NCBI GenBank assembly: GCA_023525975.1
Contig: CM042029.1
Location: forward strand, 88,394,849-88,458,848
Direction: 5' to 3'
Length of the DNA: 64,000 bases
From: Smallanthus sonchifolius
Taxonomy: Eukaryota; Streptophyta; Magnoliopsida; Asterales; Asteraceae
In this document: in pieces, positions 58,664 to 64,000 of the stretch
Layout: every line of letters begins with the position of its first letter
Numbering within the stretch: the stretch's first letter is position 1
The notes under the pieces: model-generated
Told to the model about the DNA's origin: nothing
The model's database searches: none
Seen by the model: only the letters and a program-made list of their open reading frames with translations
Translations under genes and position numbers: made by a program

Positions 58664-61488
58664 TAGAGGTGCTCAAAAGAACCGGATCCGAATCCGATCC
58701 GATGGATTATTCGAAACCGGATCCGGCTAGAACCGGTTTTTTTAGAACCGGTCCGGATTTTTTCAGAACCGGCGGATCCAGAACCGGTTTAGGAGTTTTT
58801 GACGGACCGGATAAAAATCGGACAAAAATCGGACATTTTGGAACCGGTTTTTTTCGGACAAAAAAATACCGGTTAGAACCGGTTCTAGCCGTCGGGTTAA
58901 AAAAAACGGCTATATAGCCGTTAATATGGCCGTTTTTTTGTTTTTTTTTGTTTTTGAGGCTTGAAATTTAGTATAAATAGGTATTGGGTGTATAGGTTAG
59001 TTCACCACAACATTCTAGCTCTCAAAACTCAAAAACGCTATCAAAACGCAAAAAACGCTCGCTTTACGCAAAAAAAAAAACGCTCTCATGGCTTCTGCTT
59101 CCGCAAGCACTCAAAATTCGGTTGGTGGTTCTACTAGCGATGTCACGGTGGTGACAGTACTTCCTTGCTCCCGAAACCAAGAGATATGGGCTTATTTCGA
59201 TTTATGCGAAATGTCGAACGGTTCGCAAGATGTTGTGGTAAAATTTTGGGTGCTGCGGGAAATAGCACTTTGAGGAAACATATTGGTAGTCACGCAAAAC
59301 ACACTCAAGGTGAAGATCAAACTCAAATTGGTAGAGATGGAGGAGTTTGACAATACAATGTCGAGAGGGTTCGTGAGAGAATGACACATTTCGTCATTCA
59401 AGAAGGCTTGCCTTTTGATCATTTTGATAATCCGCGCTTGACGAGGATGATACAAGAGACGCTTCAACCGAGTTACACAAATGTAAGTCGTTCTACTTTG
59501 AGAAGAGATTGTTTAAAAATGTGGAAAAGAGCTAAAAAAGAATTAATTTTAGGTTTTGAAAATTTAAATACCGGCATTAACTTAACAACGGACGTTTGGT
59601 CCGCTTCACATGGTTTACCCGAATCGTACCTTTGCGTTACCGCACATTGGGTTCAACCGGAGTCGTGGAAAATGATGAAGCGTACGATTGCGTTTGATTA
59701 TTTTGGATATCCACATACCGGTGAAAACTTATTTTATATTTTAGACTCGGTCATTCAAACTTATAAAATTCAACCAAAAATATTTGCAATATCTTTTGAT
59801 AACGCTTCAAATAACACAAACGCGGTGAAAAAATTAAAAATAAAATATGAACCGCCTTGTAACGGTGTTTTCTTTCGTAGTCGATGTGTTGCACACATCA
59901 TTAACTTGGTTGTGCAAGACAGTCTAAACGTCCAAGAAATTAGAGAAGTGAAAGAAAATTTTAAAGTGATGTTACGGAAAATTTTTAGCACAAGCAAAAA
60001 AAGATATATAAACTATAGAAACTTGTGCCAACAAACGGATTCCTTATTTTTAGGTCCGAATTGGGACGTACCTACTAGATGGAACTTGACATGGAAAATG
60101 TTTGAATCGGCCTTAAGGCAAAGAGTTATTTTAAAACATTTCCATGATGAACTTGTACAAAAGAAACGTTGTTCACAAAAATTTGATAATATAAGTTGGG
60201 ATATGATCGAGAAACTAACTAATTTGCTTGAGGTTTTTAAAAATGCAACTACATGTTTATCGGGAGTTTATTATCCCACGTCTTCACTAATACTTCAACA
60301 ATTATACTTAATATGTAATAAATTAAAAGAGTTTGAATATCACGGCCCTATTTTTGAAAAAATGGTAAAACATATGAAAGCTAAATTTAAAAAATATTTT
60401 TTGGAAATGCCGGCCGTTGTTACATGTTCGGCCACCTTAAACCCAACGATTAATGTAACCGGTGTTCGAGGAAGACCCAACTTTTGAATCAAATGAAATA
60501 AGGGATTTCAATTCGGCTTTTAATAATATGTTTGATTATTATTTACGCAAATATGGTGGAAGTGGTGATTCATCAAACATACATGAATCAATGGGTTCGG
60601 GTTCAAGTTCTAGTAGTTCAAGGAACCCGATGCTAAATTTATTTAACACTTTAAGAAACGAAAATACTAAACGAGCTCGTGAAAGCACACCAAGTAGCGA
60701 GCTTGGGAGATATCAAACAACCAACTTTATTTCAACTCTAAGATCCGAAGAGTTTGAAAACTTTGATATCTTGAGTTGGTGGCAAGGAAGGGAATCCCAA
60801 TATCCCGTTCTAGCCGCAATGGCCCGTGACCTACTAACCGTCCAAGCTTCCACGGTAGCTTCGAAATCTGCTTTTTCTCTTAGTGGCAGGGTTTTATCTA
60901 TTCGAAGAACGAGGCTTACACCGAAATCTATGGAGATGTGTATTTGCTTGAGAGACCATTTGGATGCCGCCGAACGTGTACAACATGTTGCAAAACTAGA
61001 AGACGAGCTTGACATTGAACAAGAAATACATGAATTCGAAGTAGAACAAGGGGCGGCGAATCCACTTTCTGGACGAAGAACAAGCTTATGATTAAGCCCA
61101 ACGTATCTCAAGCGAAGATGATTGAAAACCGATGTTACGAAGACTAAGACGAGTAGACGACGAATAACGAGTCATAATAAATAATATATATTTTGTTATT
61201 CAATTATGTTTTTTGTAATTTTTTTGTATGAACAATTGTTAAATCACTTAAAAAAGCTAAAAAATAAATAAAACATTTATTTTATAGTGTATCTTTGTTA
61301 ATTTTTTAAAAAAAAAAAAATCCGGTGGAACCGGTTTTTTTTGTCCGGTCCGGTCCCATAGGTTCCAACTCTCCACTCCCTTAACCGGATCCGATCCGGA
61401 ACCGGTTCCAATGGATCCGACTGTTGACCATCGTTGACCGAACTGGTCCGGATCCGGATAAAAAAAAAAACCGGTTTGTGCACCTCTA
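58664..61488 (+). mobile_element. hAT element 3, diverged relative of elements 1 and 2
   Basis: Starts TAGAGGTGCTCAAA and ends, inverted, TAGAGGTGCACAAA. ACTGTAGG at 58656-58663 and 61489-61496 is a perfect 8-bp target duplication. Subterminal arrays are built on CCGGATCCGG and GAACCGG rather than AACCGGTT, so this is a separate subfamily. It carries a defective transposase. Confidence 0.94.
59088..61091 (+). pseudogene. Defective hAT transposase of element 3
   Basis: The frame opens at ATG 59088 with a BED finger that loses one base near 59228-59232, continues in another frame, and hits TGA at 59348-59350 where elements 1 and 2 have Trp. It reopens to 60487 with LTTDVWSAS, ISFDNASNNTNAV, RCVAHIINLVVQ and WDVPTRWNLTW. 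Near 60465 a deletion of some 15-30 codons with a frame change removes sequence after NPTINVTGV. The last part runs to 61091 through the hATC block, where ASTVASESAFS is ASTVASKSAFS (Glu to Lys). Inactive. Confidence 0.9.
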
Positions 61489-61857
61489 ACTGTAGGTGAC
61501 CGTGGTGAACGAGCGGCCAGAGGTAAACGGGCGGCGGAAGTTTGGATCCAAAACCTCTTTATAAAATCAAATTTACCGCCTCTAAAACTAAGTTTTGTAC
61601 TAGTGACATTGATTTGAACAAATAAAGAACTCTGACCTAGAGCTAACGCTACCAACTTCATTTAAAAGAGAGTTTGATTTGTTATGGTGATAATAATAGA
61701 AAAACAATACAGATTTCAATTATATTATTCCTAAAAAAAATTCTAGTTAAAGTGAAGTTGACCAATATGTCATTTAAAGTACATTTGATTTAAAAATTTG
61801 TTAAAATGTACATTCATTTTTTTAGTCAACTTCAAAATAAGTATACAAGTAAATTTT
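61489..61857. other. Interval between hAT element 3 and the foldback pair
   Basis: Begins with the right target-site copy of element 3. No gene or repeat recognised beyond it. Confidence 0.5.
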
Positions 61858-63982
61858 GTTTCTGGCTCTGTGGTTTGGCTCGATTAATCATTTTAGCTCA
61901 AAATATAACATATCAGTTCATGAGGTTATACTTTTATAACAATTTTAGTGCATGATATTAACTCTGTTAAGTTTTTCTGTTAAGTATATGACTTTTTACT
62001 CATTTTATTTTTAAGTGAACTAGTTTAACCTTTTCATTCCAATAAAAAACTTTTTTAGGTTTTTTCATTAAAAAAACGTTATTCTACTTTAAAAAAAAAT
62101 AATTTTATTAGTTTTTTTTAGTAAAAACGATTTTTGAACCTTTTTAACTTTTCTAAAAATATTTTTTCTTCATCTTTTTTCATAAAAAGCGTTTTTTTTT
62201 TGTTTTTTTATGAAAACATTTTTAGTTTTTTCGTAACATGTTTTTTTTAACTAAAGTAAACTTCAGTTTTCATCCCTGAGGTTTGCACAAAACTTCAAGT
62301 TTTGTCCCTCTATAACACATTTCATCCCTAACGTTTTATTTTTTTAACAGTTTTCGTCCCTTGTCCTTAACTCAGTTAAGTATTCTGTTAGTTTTTGAAC
62401 AAATTTACTAATATACCCCTCACCTCTTCTTCTTCGTCAGACTCAATAAAATATATGAGACTCAATAACATGAATGACACTTTCCTCTGGCGCGACCCCT
62501 CTCAGGCCACCGGCTCTCTGGCACCATCTCCCCCTGACCAATGACGGGTCTTGATGGCTCCAACAGAAATGGCGGCGGTGGTGGTTAAGGGTTTCCAGGA
62601 AGCAGAGACAGAGGTGGAGACAAGGTAGCATGCGGCGTTCGGTGACCTAGATAGCGACGGTGACGATATTAACCGACGGAGATGGTGACGGGATGAGTTT
62701 TCCGACGACACCCCATCTAGGGTTCTGCCGTAGCAACGGTGGCGGTGGCTGAGGTGAGACCTAATGGCAGCGGAAACAGAACGAGTATGGTGTTCCGACG
62801 ACGAAAACGATTTTCACCACGTGAATCCCCCGTCACCTGGTTCGCCGTGGTTATCGTCGTCGTTCTCCGATCAGCACCACCACCGGCAGTTGTTTGGCGA
62901 GTGTAAAAAATGGAGTCAAAATTGCTTCTTGGGTCTAATAGTTGAAGAAGAAGAAGGGGTGAGAGATATATTAGTAAATTTACACAAAAACTAACATAAA
63001 ACTTAATGGAGTTAGAGACTAGGGATGTAAAGTGTTAAAACATCAAACGTCAGGGATGAAATGTGTTATAGAGGGACGAAACCTAAAGTTTTGTGCAAAA
63101 CTCAGGGACGAAAACTGAAGTTTACTCTTTCAACTATTTTAAAAAACGCTTATTTTACCTTTTTTAGTGAACTAGTTTTTGTAATAGTGAACTTTAAAAA
63201 AAATTTACGGAAAAGATAAAAAACGTTTTTATAAAAAAACTAAAAAAATGTTTTTAAAATCATTTATTATGAAAAAAAATAAATAAAAGATTTTTACAAA
63301 AAAAAGCTTAAATAATTTCTTTAGTTTTTTTCCGTAAAAACGTCTTTTTTGAACCTTTTTAAAAAGTGTTTTTTAAATATTTTAAAAATATTTTTTTTGA
63401 ATTTTTTTTCTTAAAAAATGGTTTTAAAAACATTTTTTTAGTTTAAAATAATGTTTTTCATCTTTTTCGTAAAATGTTTTTCTAACTATTTTAAAAATAT
63501 TTTTTTTAAGTTCACTATTTTAAAAATTAGTTCATTTAAAAAAATAAAAAAAAACGTCTTTAAAATAGTTAAAAAAACTTTTTTGTAAAAAAACTAAAAA
63601 TATATTTTTAAAAACGTTCTTTTGAAAAAAATCAAGAAAAACTATTTTTAGAAAAGTTAAAAAAGTTCAAAAAAGACATTTTAAGGGAAAAAAACTAAAA
63701 AAAAATGATTTTAAAAAAGTAAAAAAAAAAGGTTTTTAAAATAAAGTATAAAAAATGTTTTTATGAAAAAACCTAATTTTTTTATTGGACTGAAAATGTC
63801 AAACTAGTTCACTTATAAATAAAATGAGTAAAATGTCCAATATACTTAACAGAAAAAGTTAACTGGGTTAGTGTAATGGACTGAAATGGTTATAAAAATA
63901 CAATCTCAGGGGCTGATATGTTAAAAGATTCATTTTTAGACTAAAATAGTTAAACATGAATTCCCAACTAAAATGCAGAAAC
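61858..63982. mobile_element. Outer foldback element with long inverted arms
   Basis: The left arm (61858-62255) and right arm (about 63130-63982) are inverted relatives. Shared text includes AACATATCAG, TTTTCTGTTAAGTATAT and TTTACTCATTTTATTT, and the inner arm parts are runs of TTTTT/AAAAA with ACGTTTTT. No clear target duplication (the right end is close to the window edge). A second foldback element sits between the arms. Confidence 0.65.
62256..63128. mobile_element. Inner foldback element with GC-rich interior (Pack-MULE-like)
   Basis: Arms of about 180 bp (62256-62440 and 62945-63128) are inverted copies: AGTAAACTTCAGTTTTC, TTTGCACAAAACTT and TCCCTCTATAACACATTTC occur in both. Flanks TTTTAACTA and TTTCAACTA agree at 8 of 9 bases. 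The interior (about 62450-62940) is much richer in GC than its surroundings. It has gene-like codon texture, including an open frame from ATG 62764 (76 codons), but no recognised domain. It may be captured host sequence. Confidence 0.65.
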
Positions 63983-64000
63983 CAGTAGTGGATTTACGAT

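Overview
The window is nuclear DNA of a flowering plant (eudicot). It is AT-rich, its genes carry many GT-AG introns, and it has a P-class PPR gene, a plant-type receptor-like cytoplasmic kinase and a dense, layered transposon landscape. The SINE, Helitron and hAT families look like those I associate with Asteraceae, but the sequence does not prove the family. No prokaryotic, organellar or viral gene was seen.

Gene-bearing left part (1-18.2 kb). A five-exon RLCK-VII kinase gene lies on + (leader 1-887, coding 888-2970). After a duplicated intergenic stretch comes an intronless 899-aa PPR gene on - (4722-7421). Next is a 14-exon gene on - (9189-18209) for VPS3, the TGFBRAP1/Vps39-like subunit of the endosomal CORVET tether. 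All its splice sites can be followed, but the reading frame is broken in four places, so it is annotated as a pseudogene (or a copy with sequence errors).

Transposon-rich middle (18.2-50.5 kb). Nearly everything is mobile-element sequence: hAT elements and MITEs, PIF/Harbinger elements, three Helitrons of one family (one nested inside another in opposite orientation), foldback MULE-type MITEs, tRNA-derived SINEs, a 5'-truncated LINE with a 14-bp target duplication, and LTR-like remnants. One small real gene sits here: a two-exon FLZ (FCS-like) zinc-finger gene on - (25291-26469), whose exons are too short to show as long open frames. Two closely related 2.9-kb hAT elements (43.33-46.25 and 47.63-50.52 kb) face each other as inverted copies.

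Right part (50.5-64 kb). A two-exon gene on - (51446-55491) encodes the delta' (epsilon-type) subunit of mitochondrial ATP synthase. Its 3.4-kb intron holds an antisense, decayed fragment of an MTR4 RNA-helicase gene. Then follow a non-autonomous hAT element (57775-58580), a third hAT element with a defective transposase (58664-61488), and a nested pair of foldback elements at the right edge.

The host genes (immune/receptor signalling, organelle RNA processing, endosomal tethering, SnRK1-type zinc-finger adaptor, oxidative phosphorylation) show no common pathway. What links the window is transposon biology. hAT copies sharing one terminal motif, with dead or interrupted transposases, coexist with a short non-autonomous relative that has the same ends.
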